NCBI GenBank assembly: GCA_964524145.1
Contig: CAZGCA010000056.1
Coordinates: 1 to 42,619 of the forward strand
DNA length: 42,619 bases
From: CAZGCA01 sp964524145
GTDB taxonomy: Bacteria; Hydrogenedentota; CAZGCA01
Direction: 5' to 3'
Shown here in pieces: positions 8,116 through 15,753 of this stretch. The notes beneath the pieces are model-generated. The model had not been told where the DNA came from and searched no databases. It saw only the letters and a program-made list of their open reading frames with translations. Each line of letters opens with the position of its first letter. Within the stretch, counting starts at the first letter, position 1. The position numbers and the translations under genes were made by a program.

Positions 8116-10215
8116 ATGATTCACAGACTGGAGAAGGGGCAGAGACCAATGAAAACGAACAGAACAGTTGTGCTCACTGTTTCGCTGTGTTTGGTGATGT
8201 TGTGGTTCATCGCGCCGTCTGCTTCTGCGTTCGTGCATGAGGTCACAGCGGGTGGAACACCGTTTTTCTGGGATCTCACCGACATAGGAGACTCGCACAT
8301 CGATGGCTCGGGCAGGGTGATCTTCTGGCTCAACTCGAGCGGCAGCGCGGATATAGGCGACGGCAGCGATCTGAATGCTGTCCGCGATTCGCTGGACGAA
8401 TGGTCGAACGTAGCTGCGAGCGAGTTCGAGTATATCGACGGCGGAACCACTGCCACGAGCTCTTTCAACGGCTCGGACGGCCAGAATACCTTCTTCTGGG
8501 CGGAAAGTGGGAGTATCCCCAACCAGCAACTGGGCGTCACAAGCATCACGTTTAATCCGACAACAGGGGAGATCATCGACACCGACATCCGGCTCAACGG
8601 CGAAGACTTCACCTGGGTGACTGACGGCAATCCGGGTTCAGGCGAGGCGGATGTTGCGTGCGTTGCGACACACGAGCTTGGTCATGCGGCGGGCCTCGAC
8701 CATGTGCCGTCCCTCGGCTCGACGATGTACCCGTACGGTGGGATAGGAGACAGCACGTTGTCGCCCGACGACATCGCCGGCATATCCACCATATACCCGT
8801 CGGTGTCAAACAACTTCGGGGCCATATCGGGCACGATCACCCTTGGCGCTTCCGGAGCCTTCGGGGCCCACATCGTCGCACTCGACTCGACTGGAGCCGT
8901 CCACTCGACCGCCATAAGCGACACGGACGGTACGTACACCATTGAGGGGCTTGACGCCGGCAGCTACACGGTCTACGTCGAACCTATGGACGGACCCATG
9001 ACCGAGGCAAACCTCGGCGGCTACTACTCGAGCCTTGACGCGACATTCAACACGCTGTTCTACGACGGCGCTTCAGGTTCATATGATCCTTCGTCAGCGA
9101 CCACCGTTTCCGTCAGTGCGAGTACAACGACAACAGGCATCAACTTCACCGTCAGCGGTACGCCTGCGATTAACGTCGAGCTTATAGGGCTCACAGCGAC
9201 GAGCGGGTCGGCCAGCGGCGGAGTGACGCGCGTTCTGGTGCTGCCCGCGAGCAGCAACTGGCTGACCGTAGCTGGTTCCGGTGTGAGTGCGAGCACACCC
9301 ATAAGCATCACAGGGTCCGGCGTGACCATCGGCACCTCCAGCCGGTGGACCGGCAGCTTCCCGCCACCTTTCGTTGCCGGTCTCGACGCAGCGGTACAAA
9401 TAGGGGCTAGTGACGGGCCGCGCTCTGTACTGGTGCGCGGAGCCTCGGAAACCGCAATGCTTACCGGCGGGTTCGAAATTGAACCGAGCCCGGCAAGCAT
9501 CTCGGGAGTGAACCCCGTCTCCGGACCTCAAGGCGCGACCACGTTGTCGGTGGCTATAACCGGCTCCAGCACGAACTTTGTCAACGGCGTATCCGTCGCC
9601 AGCTTCAGCGGCACCGGCATATCTGTGGTCTCGACAACCGTCTCGAGCCCGACCAGTGCCACGGCCTCGATCAACATCGCGAGCGGCGTGGCAGTCGGAG
9701 CGCGCGACGTCACCGTTACCACGGGTACCGAAGTCGCTACCGGCACCGGACTATTCACCGTGCTGCTTGATACCGACGGCGACGGCGATCCCGATGTTAC
9801 CGATCTGGACGACGACGACGACGGGCTAAGCGACGTGGACGAAGATACGCTGGGAACAGACCCGCTCGATCCTGATTCGGACGACGACCTTGTGGATGAC
9901 GGTGCGGACGACTTTCCGCTCGATCCCGACGAACAGACGGACGCCGATGCGGACGGTCTCGGCGATAAGTTCGAGTCGGTGATCATCGATTTCGACGAGT
10001 TCGACGCGTACGAAACGCTGGAGGACGTGTTGCCCGGCGATGATTTTGATGACGACGGGGAATCGAACGCAGCAGAGTTCCAGAATGGAACCGACCCGAC
10101 CGACCCGGAAAGCAGCGTGCCGGTCTCAACCGTCGTCGGAATGGGGATACTGGTTGTCGCGGGGCTGGCGCTGATTCTCAAGCGTCTCCCACGAACACTT
10201 GGGAACCACGGCTAG
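8116..10215 (+). CDS. Matrixin-family (M10) zinc metalloprotease with calcium repeats and C-terminal anchor-like tail
   Basis: A 699-residue exported protein. A signal peptide ending near SASAF is followed by a matrixin domain. The zinc site HELGHAAGLDH (His186, His190, His196, base Glu187) and the Met-turn STMYPY (Met204) are intact. After it come a carboxypeptidase regulatory-like domain (about 235-320), a beta-rich region, an IPT/TIG-like domain (about 455-550) and Asp-rich thrombospondin-3 repeats (about 552-670). A final hydrophobic segment is flanked by VPVST and KRLPR. It is expected to cleave proteins outside the cell in a calcium-dependent way. The start at 8116 has gaggag seven bases before it. 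An alternative ATG at 8149 would give a more regular signal peptide. Confidence 0.9.
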   Translation: MIHRLEKGQRPMKTNRTVVLTVSLCLVMLWFIAPSASAFVHEVTAGGTPFFWDLTDIGDSHIDGSGRVIFWLNSSGSADIGDGSDLNAVRDSLDEWSNVAASEFEYIDGGTTATSSFNGSDGQNTFFWAESGSIPNQQLGVTSITFNPTTGEIIDTDIRLNGEDFTWVTDGNPGSGEADVACVATHELGHAAGLDHVPSLGSTMYPYGGIGDSTLSPDDIAGISTIYPSVSNNFGAISGTITLGASGAFGAHIVALDSTGAVHSTAISDTDGTYTIEGLDAGSYTVYVEPMDGPMTEANLGGYYSSLDATFNTLFYDGASGSYDPSSATTVSVSASTTTTGINFTVSGTPAINVELIGLTATSGSASGGVTRVLVLPASSNWLTVAGSGVSASTPISITGSGVTIGTSSRWTGSFPPPFVAGLDAAVQIGASDGPRSVLVRGASETAMLTGGFEIEPSPASISGVNPVSGPQGATTLSVAITGSSTNFVNGVSVASFSGTGISVVSTTVSSPTSATASINIASGVAVGARDVTVTTGTEVATGTGLFTVLLDTDGDGDPDVTDLDDDDDGLSDVDEDTLGTDPLDPDSDDDLVDDGADDFPLDPDEQTDADADGLGDKFESVIIDFDEFDAYETLEDVLPGDDFDDDGESNAAEFQNGTDPTDPESSVPVSTVVGMGILVVAGLALILKRLPRTLGNHG

Positions 10216-10244
10216 GGCCGTCGCGACCTGTCGTCTGTGAGGAG

Positions 10245-12866
10245 CTAATTCGGGCTCCAGAGAAGGATCTCGGCGCACGTGTAGACCGTTACTTCGGGGA
10301 CGAGGAACTGAACCATGCCGTGGCCGCGCATGAAGGGTATCTCTTGGGAGCGGCGGCCCGGCTCGTGCAACCGTACGGACTTCACGCTATGACGCGACGG
10401 GATGGCAAACGTGACAGCTATCTCCTTCACAGAAATGGGTTCACGTGAACGGCTGTGCGTGCCCCAGACGTCGCCCGGTTCGGGGTCTGCAACCGATCGT
10501 TCGACGTCTTTGACGATTGGCAGGTTGTAGTTTACCATGTGAAGCACAATTCTCTCGACCTTCTGATCTCTGCTCCGGCCATACATCTTGTACGCCGAGA
10601 ACCGCAGAGAGTGGGGGACACCCGTTCCGTTGACTTGGAGGGTTGGCGTGACCAACGCCTGCACAACTTTACTAATCATGAGTGTTTCCGTGCTCTGGTC
10701 TTTCGAGACTTGTTCGACATACCCCATCAGATCATGTAATGCGTTCGAGCGTTCCTCCATCAGGTTAAACACATCCGCGGCACGTGCCGGTATGAGCGTG
10801 CGAGCGTCTTCGACGAAAAGAGCACCGCCTCGACCGTACTGTGCGACCACAAGCTGACCGCGCTTGCCGATCGCTCCCCGGAGGAGCAAACGGAACCCAG
10901 GTCGCGGTCTCGGCTTGGCGTTCATGTACCGTGTGGCGGTCTCGCCGACAATAATCAGGTTGCCGCCCTGTTCGACATACTCGGTCGCAGTAGCGATCTG
11001 CTCGTCGCTCATGAACCAGATGTCCGGCAGGATGACCATATCGTACTTGCCGATCTCCCCGAACGTCTTCTCAGTCACCAGGCCGAACAGCACGTGGTTG
11101 TCCGAGAAGTGCCGCACAAGCTGGTGTGTCTCGCGCAGGTTTTCGATATTCTCGTAATACACCTGGTCAAAAAAGAACGCTATCCCCACATCTGCGATCG
11201 CGGTGCCGCCTTCGAAGAGTTCCGGATGCCCCTCGAAGTACTCCCGGTACTTCTGTCGTGCCTTCGGTGCCCCTAGTCCGGCTTGAATGAACGCGCCGCC
11301 GCTGCCGCCTGCCGCTGCCTCTGCGTGAGCCAGCTCCGCCCCGCATTCGTCCTGCACTTTGTAAACGAGCATACAGCCGCGCGTGTCGGCGGCCGCAGCC
11401 CACTTGTGACCGAATATGTAGTCCACGATCACCCCGCCCGCCAGCGTGCCGGGCTGTTGCATCTCCTCGAACAGCACATAATCCGCGACCGGCGCCCAAC
11501 GGTTGAGGTCGATCGCATTCACGCGGCGTTTGTTAAGCCCGTCAATATGTGCCATCGTGCCGACGTTGGCGTCTATGAAGAACTCCGGCGACAAACCTGT
11601 CTCCCGGCGCGCGCGCGAACCTTCTTCCTTCAAAAGCCGGAACAAACCAGCCATGCTCTCAGACCAGAACTTCTGGGTCTCGACCCAGAGCACAAGGTCT
11701 TCGGCGCTTGGGTTGCCGCGCCACTTCAAGGAGTCCGTACCGAACTTCTCTCGCAGCAGATTCTCGAGAGAATCGCTTTCGAGATAGCACGCAAAGTCGG
11801 CTCGCAACATCTGCTGGACGAACCGTTCGCGCAGTTCGGGATGTACCGTTGTGAGTTCCGTCGTGCCGAATTCATGCATCAGATACTGCTCGGTCTTCTC
11901 TTCCGGAACGAATTCGCCACGCGAGCCCTGCATGGAACACCGCAGCAGCCGCCAATCGTCTTCGAGATGGAGCGAAGTAAGGTCTCGTGTTCCGAAACGC
12001 CTCTCCCGGTCCTGAGTAGTGTACTGCGTGCCCAGGTACGTCCAGAAACCGGCCAGTACCGCCTTTTCGAATCTCGGATAGACGTCCGATAGGTCTATTT
12101 GCGCCAGCGCCGGCTTCGACCTGCCAAAGTTCTCTCCCAACTCCTCAGGTGTGTACTTGGACGCGAGGTACTTGTCGAAAGCCTCCTGGCACACGTCGTT
12201 GTAACACATCATGGTGTTTACGTCCAGGAAGACGCCGTCATAGCCGCATCGCACGAGATTTCGGACAGCGCCACGCAGGTACTGTTGCCAACCGGGGTGG
12301 TTCACGCACGGTTCGTAGAAGTAGTAATCGTGCTCACCATGCTTCCGCCGTTCTTTCTGCATCCAGCCGACCGGGTCGTCTTGCGGTTTCGGACCAAGTC
12401 CGAACTCGAGGTACCTGTCCCAGTCATCGTAGAACTTCCAGAACCCAGTCCGTTTCTCGTGGTCGCCAAAGAGACCCATGCTGAAGATGTACGGGCAGGC
12501 ATGCTCGACTCCGGCGGACCGGACCGCATCGACAAACGCGGTTACCTCTTCGATACGTTCACGGACACGTTCCGCCGAGGTCTGCGGAGGCTCTTTTTCG
12601 TCGCGTCTGTCGGCGGAACTCCACACATCGCCTGCGCCCCACAAAGTGTTAAAGGGTGCCACCAACCCCACGTGAAGCAGGTCCGGCGGCGATTCGGCTA
12701 TCGTTTCGTAGAGGTGCTCGTTGCCGACCCAATCCGGACGGTATTCTATGATGTAGGTGAAGGGGACCGGCTCGCAGAGTCCGTGTGATCCGATCACGCA
12801 GAGAACGACGGCAACGGGCAGAACACGAAACACAATCTTGATGGGCACTACTGGTGTCGCCCTCAT
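10245..12866 (-). CDS. Large secreted glycoside hydrolase-like protein with GH42-type trimerisation domain
   Basis: An 873-residue protein with an N-terminal signal peptide (hydrophobic VLPVAVVLCVIG, cleavage near LCEP). Residues about 35-520 look like a TIM barrel with a GYDGVFLDVN strand of the kind seen in alpha-amylase/GH42-like glycosidases. Residues about 545-680 resemble the beta-galactosidase trimerisation (class I amidotransferase-like) domain: KYDMVILPDIWFMSDEQ followed by YVEQGGNLIIVGETA. The C-terminal 150 residues form a beta domain. The likely role is hydrolysis of exported polysaccharide or glycoside; substrate and catalytic acids cannot be assigned by eye. It follows the hydrolase at 13022 in the same direction across a 155-base gap and is convergent with the matrixin gene. 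Confidence 0.7.
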   Translation of the reverse strand: MRATPVVPIKIVFRVLPVAVVLCVIGSHGLCEPVPFTYIIEYRPDWVGNEHLYETIAESPPDLLHVGLVAPFNTLWGAGDVWSSADRRDEKEPPQTSAERVRERIEEVTAFVDAVRSAGVEHACPYIFSMGLFGDHEKRTGFWKFYDDWDRYLEFGLGPKPQDDPVGWMQKERRKHGEHDYYFYEPCVNHPGWQQYLRGAVRNLVRCGYDGVFLDVNTMMCYNDVCQEAFDKYLASKYTPEELGENFGRSKPALAQIDLSDVYPRFEKAVLAGFWTYLGTQYTTQDRERRFGTRDLTSLHLEDDWRLLRCSMQGSRGEFVPEEKTEQYLMHEFGTTELTTVHPELRERFVQQMLRADFACYLESDSLENLLREKFGTDSLKWRGNPSAEDLVLWVETQKFWSESMAGLFRLLKEEGSRARRETGLSPEFFIDANVGTMAHIDGLNKRRVNAIDLNRWAPVADYVLFEEMQQPGTLAGGVIVDYIFGHKWAAAADTRGCMLVYKVQDECGAELAHAEAAAGGSGGAFIQAGLGAPKARQKYREYFEGHPELFEGGTAIADVGIAFFFDQVYYENIENLRETHQLVRHFSDNHVLFGLVTEKTFGEIGKYDMVILPDIWFMSDEQIATATEYVEQGGNLIIVGETATRYMNAKPRPRPGFRLLLRGAIGKRGQLVVAQYGRGGALFVEDARTLIPARAADVFNLMEERSNALHDLMGYVEQVSKDQSTETLMISKVVQALVTPTLQVNGTGVPHSLRFSAYKMYGRSRDQKVERIVLHMVNYNLPIVKDVERSVADPEPGDVWGTHSRSREPISVKEIAVTFAIPSRHSVKSVRLHEPGRRSQEIPFMRGHGMVQFLVPEVTVYTCAEILLWSPN

Positions 12867-13021
12867 CCGGCCCCATCTCCCCTTGCTTGTATCCCCCGGG
12901 ATACCGACCTAGACCAATACGACCGACATCTTACCAACTCCTGTAGCACGACGCAAGCCACTACCGTTCGATTCGCAAGACCTTATGGCACGGTATCGAA
13001 CCCGCGCGGCCTTGACTCTCG

Positions 13022-14197
13022 TCACGGCACGCTAATCTTGTAGAGTATGTCGTCCGGGTAGTGGTTGGTGGCCAGGTATTCGTCGTACCCGGTGAGATCC
13101 TTGAGGTACCGCCCGAAGAACGCCGCCGTGTACGAGTTGGTGACCTCGATAACGACCTCCATAGGCGTATAGGTGACGCTCTCGCCGTTGGTGATCCGAG
13201 TGCCGGTTCCCACGCCATCGCCGAAGGTCGGGTTCAACTGGTACATCTCGGTGAACGAGTAATGGCCCCCATCAACGACCTCAACCATATAGTGCGGGCC
13301 CTTTGACTCGTCATAGTATTCCCGGATGCGTTTGTTGCCTTCAAGCCCGATAGTCGCGTCCTCGGTCGCCAGCAGCAGCATAGCGGGACAGTCGTAGTTC
13401 TCGCGTTCCCGCCCCACGGCAGCCATGGGCGCAATCGCGTCGATTCGCGGGTCGGCGTCGGCGACCGCGGCGGCGGCATACCCTCCGAACGAGTGGCCGG
13501 CGGCACCGATATGCTCGAGATCGACCCTCCCCATGAACCGGCTGTCGGCTCCCTTGTTCATCCGGGTCATCACGTCAATGAGAAAGCTCAGATCTTTTGG
13601 CCGGTCGACAGCCGCCGCGCCCCGTCCTTCGTTGTTGTACACTATGAGATTGCCGTCTATCGCTGTCACCGCGCAGTTGCCCGTGTGGTCGGGAGACATC
13701 ACGATGTAGCCGTGGCTCGCCATATGATCGCACCAGAAGGCGTTCTGGCCGCGGATGCCTCCGTTGCCGTGGGAGAAGACGAGCAGCGGGTAGACGCCGT
13801 CGCGGATGCGTGCATCCCTAACAGCGACGTTCTTGTACGTCTTGTCTATTTCCTTCAGGTCGATTTTGAACGCCATCGTCAATCCGGCATTGAGCGCTCC
13901 GTTCTTCCCGCCAAGAAAGAAATCCGAGAACTTGTTCTTCGGCAGGCTGCGCGTGTCGTCCGCGGCGGGATACCATATCTCAGTCATCAGCGTTCGCGGA
14001 CCGTCGGTCGTTATGTCCGTGCGGCTGTGGTCAACAAACATCATAGTCGTCACGCCCACGGGGTACGGTCCCGGCTTTACCGGATCCAGAACGTCTGCCG
14101 CCAGAACGGCGTGCTGCGCAATCAACACACCCACAAGGACCCACACACAACGTGCCAACGCGCGCATCACCATCATCGAGCCACTTCCTCTTGACAT
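13022..14197 (-). CDS. Secreted alpha/beta hydrolase (PAF-acetylhydrolase/dienelactone hydrolase-like)
   Basis: A 391-residue serine hydrolase. A signal-peptide-like N terminus (VWVLVGVLIAQHAVLAA) is followed by the PYPVG start and TEIWYPA strand typical of the platelet-activating-factor acetylhydrolase-like family. The oxyanion region is VFSHGNGG. The nucleophile elbow GHSFGG places catalytic Ser236; VVDGGHYSF probably supplies the catalytic His. Expected chemistry is hydrolysis of a small ester or lipid outside the cytoplasm. The start at 14197 has aaaggag six bases before it. An inner ATG at 14176 also has agaggaag, so the N terminus is uncertain by seven residues. A TATAAT box lies about 90 bases upstream. 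Confidence 0.82.
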   Translation of the reverse strand: MSRGSGSMMVMRALARCVWVLVGVLIAQHAVLAADVLDPVKPGPYPVGVTTMMFVDHSRTDITTDGPRTLMTEIWYPAADDTRSLPKNKFSDFFLGGKNGALNAGLTMAFKIDLKEIDKTYKNVAVRDARIRDGVYPLLVFSHGNGGIRGQNAFWCDHMASHGYIVMSPDHTGNCAVTAIDGNLIVYNNEGRGAAAVDRPKDLSFLIDVMTRMNKGADSRFMGRVDLEHIGAAGHSFGGYAAAAVADADPRIDAIAPMAAVGRERENYDCPAMLLLATEDATIGLEGNKRIREYYDESKGPHYMVEVVDGGHYSFTEMYQLNPTFGDGVGTGTRITNGESVTYTPMEVVIEVTNSYTAAFFGRYLKDLTGYDEYLATNHYPDDILYKISVP

Positions 14198-14225
14198 CTT
14201 TCGCTCCTTTCTCTCTCGTTGACAT

Positions 14226-14260
14226 CCTGCACCGGCAAGCCCGCAGGGGTGACACCGGTG
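14226..14260 (-). promoter_or_regulatory. Interleaved inverted repeats in the hydrolase leader
   Basis: Read on the minus strand, CACCGG (14255-14260) can pair with CCGGTG (14230-14235), and CCTGC (14243-14247) can pair with GCAGG (14226-14230). The order 1-2-1'-2' is that of an H-type pseudoknot. It sits in the roughly 80-base leader between the putative promoter and the ATG at 14197. Function is unknown. Confidence 0.35.
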
Positions 14261-14283
14261 TTTCCGGCCTTCGTTTTCAGGTG

Positions 14284-14312
14284 ATTATACAGTCTCCATT
14301 TGTCATTTGCCA
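14284..14312 (-). promoter_or_regulatory. Probable promoter of the hydrolase at 14197
   Basis: On the minus strand there is a perfect TATAAT (14284-14289). A weak -35 TGGCAA (14307-14312) lies 17 bases away. The leader would be about 80 bases. Confidence 0.45.
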
Positions 14313-14344
14313 GCACGACGCGTCTTGGGGATGCGCACGGCTCG

Positions 14345-14373
14345 TTGACACCCGGCGCCGAAAGTGGCATCAT
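14345..14373 (+). promoter_or_regulatory. Possible promoter of the 14475-16860 genes
   Basis: TTGACA (14345-14350) and CATCAT (14368-14373) are separated by 17 bases. The -35 is perfect and the -10 matches at four of six positions. It is divergent from the minus-strand promoter at 14284-14312. Confidence 0.35.
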
Positions 14374-14474
14374 GTCCAAGGTGACCGCGCAGGACCAGTG
14401 GCCCCGTGATTCTGTGTTTAGCGGATACAAGAGCGATTCGACGTTGCGCAACTGGCGGCGAGGAGGCGCACTTC

Positions 14475-14597
14475 ATGACAAAGGCTAGCGAAGGGGCGGC
14501 GCACGCCGTGCTCGCGCATTGGACAGGAGAGAAGAAGGTCGCCATGTATAACGCGATAAGCAACGACGAACTCAAGGGCTTGCGGGTTGAAGAATAA
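14475..14597 (+). CDS. Possible 40-residue small protein
   Basis: An ATG at 14475 is preceded by aggagg at eight bases. It opens a 40-codon frame beginning MTKASEGAAHAVLAHWTG and ending DELKGLRVEE, a soluble, charged composition with no membrane segment. No family is recognised. It lies downstream of the putative promoter at 14345 and 117 bases before the MBL-fold gene, so it could be the first gene of that unit. The good ribosome-binding site is the main support. Confidence 0.38.
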   Translation: MTKASEGAAHAVLAHWTGEKKVAMYNAISNDELKGLRVEE

Positions 14598-14714
14598 GGA
14601 TAAATGGGCCCAGGTTGTCTCGGGTCAGCGCCGGTCCATGTATCTCATCCAATAAGACGAGTATCGGAAGCTAGACGACCAAAAGCTACGGCGTCGCAAG
14701 GGAGGTTGGGTATT

Positions 14715-15614
14715 ATGATGCAGCACTTTGCTGGAGAACGATATTGGGTTACAATGACGCGGTTGTTGGCTTTAACGTTCGTACTTCTACTGAACATGCA
14801 GGGATCACAGATGGAGGCGCAGCAGATGGAAGCAGCTAAGCGAGAAGAAAAAGGCGGTCACCCCATTGTTCTGAGAGTAGTCTATGACAATAATCCGGGC
14901 GACGATCGTCTCACCACCGGTTGGGGCTTCGGCTGCGTTGTGGAGGGGCTTCCGAAGACCATTTTGTTCGATACCGGCGGGAACGGGGACATTCTCCTCG
15001 GCAATATGAACAAGCTGGACATAATGCCGGACGACATTGACTTGGTGGTGCTGTCCCACATCCACGGCGACCACGTCGGTGGGCTCGGCGAGTTCCTGAA
15101 GCAAAATAGCGACGTGAGCATCTTCCTGCCTGCTGCGTTCCCTGAACGGTTCAAAATGGACGTACGGGCAACCGGTGCGGAGGTTGTCGAGACGAGCAAA
15201 CCGCAACGGATTTGCCCTGGCGCCTTCACCACTGGGGTGCTCGGGATCGGGATCAAAGAGCAGGGCATTTACGTGGAAACGGCGGACGGCATCGTCGTGA
15301 TCACGGGCTGTGCACATCCGGGAATCGTCAACATCACGAGGGCAGCAAAGGGAAACGCTGATAAACCTGTCTCCGCAGTCCTCGGCGGATTTCACATGGG
15401 GGGAGCCTCTGAAAAAAAGGTGTCAGATGTCATTCGCGACCTCAGAGAACTGGGGGTCAACAAAGTCGGTCCATGCCACTGCTCCGGCGATAGAACCAGA
15501 AGAATGATGAAGGAAGCATTTGGAGACAACTACATGAAACTCTGTGTGGGCGGGCGGATAACGTTTGCCAAACCCGTAGCTGGAAATGAGCAGAATCAGC
15601 TCTTGGCGCAGTAA
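14715..15614 (+). CDS. Exported metallo-beta-lactamase-fold hydrolase (COG1237-like)
   Basis: A 299-residue MBL-fold protein. A hydrophobic N terminus (TRLLALTFVLLLNMQGSQ) suggests export. The metal motif HIHGDH gives His115, His117, Asp119 and His120; further ligands are likely in GCAHPG and GGFHMGG. The latter pattern and the GPCHCSGD ending match the family named for archaeal 7,8-dihydropterin-6-methyl-4-(ribofuranosyl)aminobenzene-phosphate synthase. That reaction is not implied for bacterial homologues. The start at 14715 was chosen because gggagg lies nine bases before it; the long open frame upstream has no such site, and ATG at 14754 is an alternative. A 30-codon membrane ORF and a DUF362 gene follow closely. 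Confidence 0.8.
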   Translation: MMQHFAGERYWVTMTRLLALTFVLLLNMQGSQMEAQQMEAAKREEKGGHPIVLRVVYDNNPGDDRLTTGWGFGCVVEGLPKTILFDTGGNGDILLGNMNKLDIMPDDIDLVVLSHIHGDHVGGLGEFLKQNSDVSIFLPAAFPERFKMDVRATGAEVVETSKPQRICPGAFTTGVLGIGIKEQGIYVETADGIVVITGCAHPGIVNITRAAKGNADKPVSAVLGGFHMGGASEKKVSDVIRDLRELGVNKVGPCHCSGDRTRRMMKEAFGDNYMKLCVGGRITFAKPVAGNEQNQLLAQ

Positions 15615-15647
15615 ATGTTTCTGGAATGTGTCCAGCGGGAGGCGATC

Positions 15648-15740
15648 ATGGTGCTTGGTGGAACAGTCTTGGGTCTCGGTAGCGTTGCCGCATTCCTCTT
15701 GACTATAGGACGCCAGGCACGCGAGCGCGACTGGCGATAA
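15648..15740 (+). CDS. 30-residue single-pass membrane microprotein
   Basis: An ATG at 15648 with gggagg five bases before it opens 30 codons: a hydrophobic helix (VLGGTVLGLGSVAAFLLTIG) followed by a strongly basic/charged tail (RQARERDWR). It sits 33 bases after the MBL-fold gene, and its stop codon overlaps the taaggag ribosome-binding site of the DUF362 gene, so it is translated from the same message if real. No family is recognised. It could be a small subunit or anchor for its exported neighbours. Confidence 0.5.
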   Translation: MVLGGTVLGLGSVAAFLLTIGRQARERDWR

Positions 15741-15753
15741 GGAGAATGACCTG

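Larger units (their letters stand above)
14198..14714. other. Divergent intergenic region
   Basis: This 517-base gap separates the minus-strand hydrolase from the plus-strand MBL-fold gene. It holds the hydrolase leader with interleaved repeats, two divergent promoter candidates and the possible 40-codon ORF. No RNA gene, terminator with a T tract or mobile element was seen in it. Confidence 0.6.

Noticed and set aside
10241..10258. GGAGC/GCTCC stem between convergent genes as a terminator
   Set aside because: Only five base pairs, no T tract, and it overlaps the stop of the minus-strand gene.
11283..12092. 269-codon plus-strand open frame
   Set aside because: Antisense to the glycoside hydrolase-like gene, no domain recognised, and no start signal.
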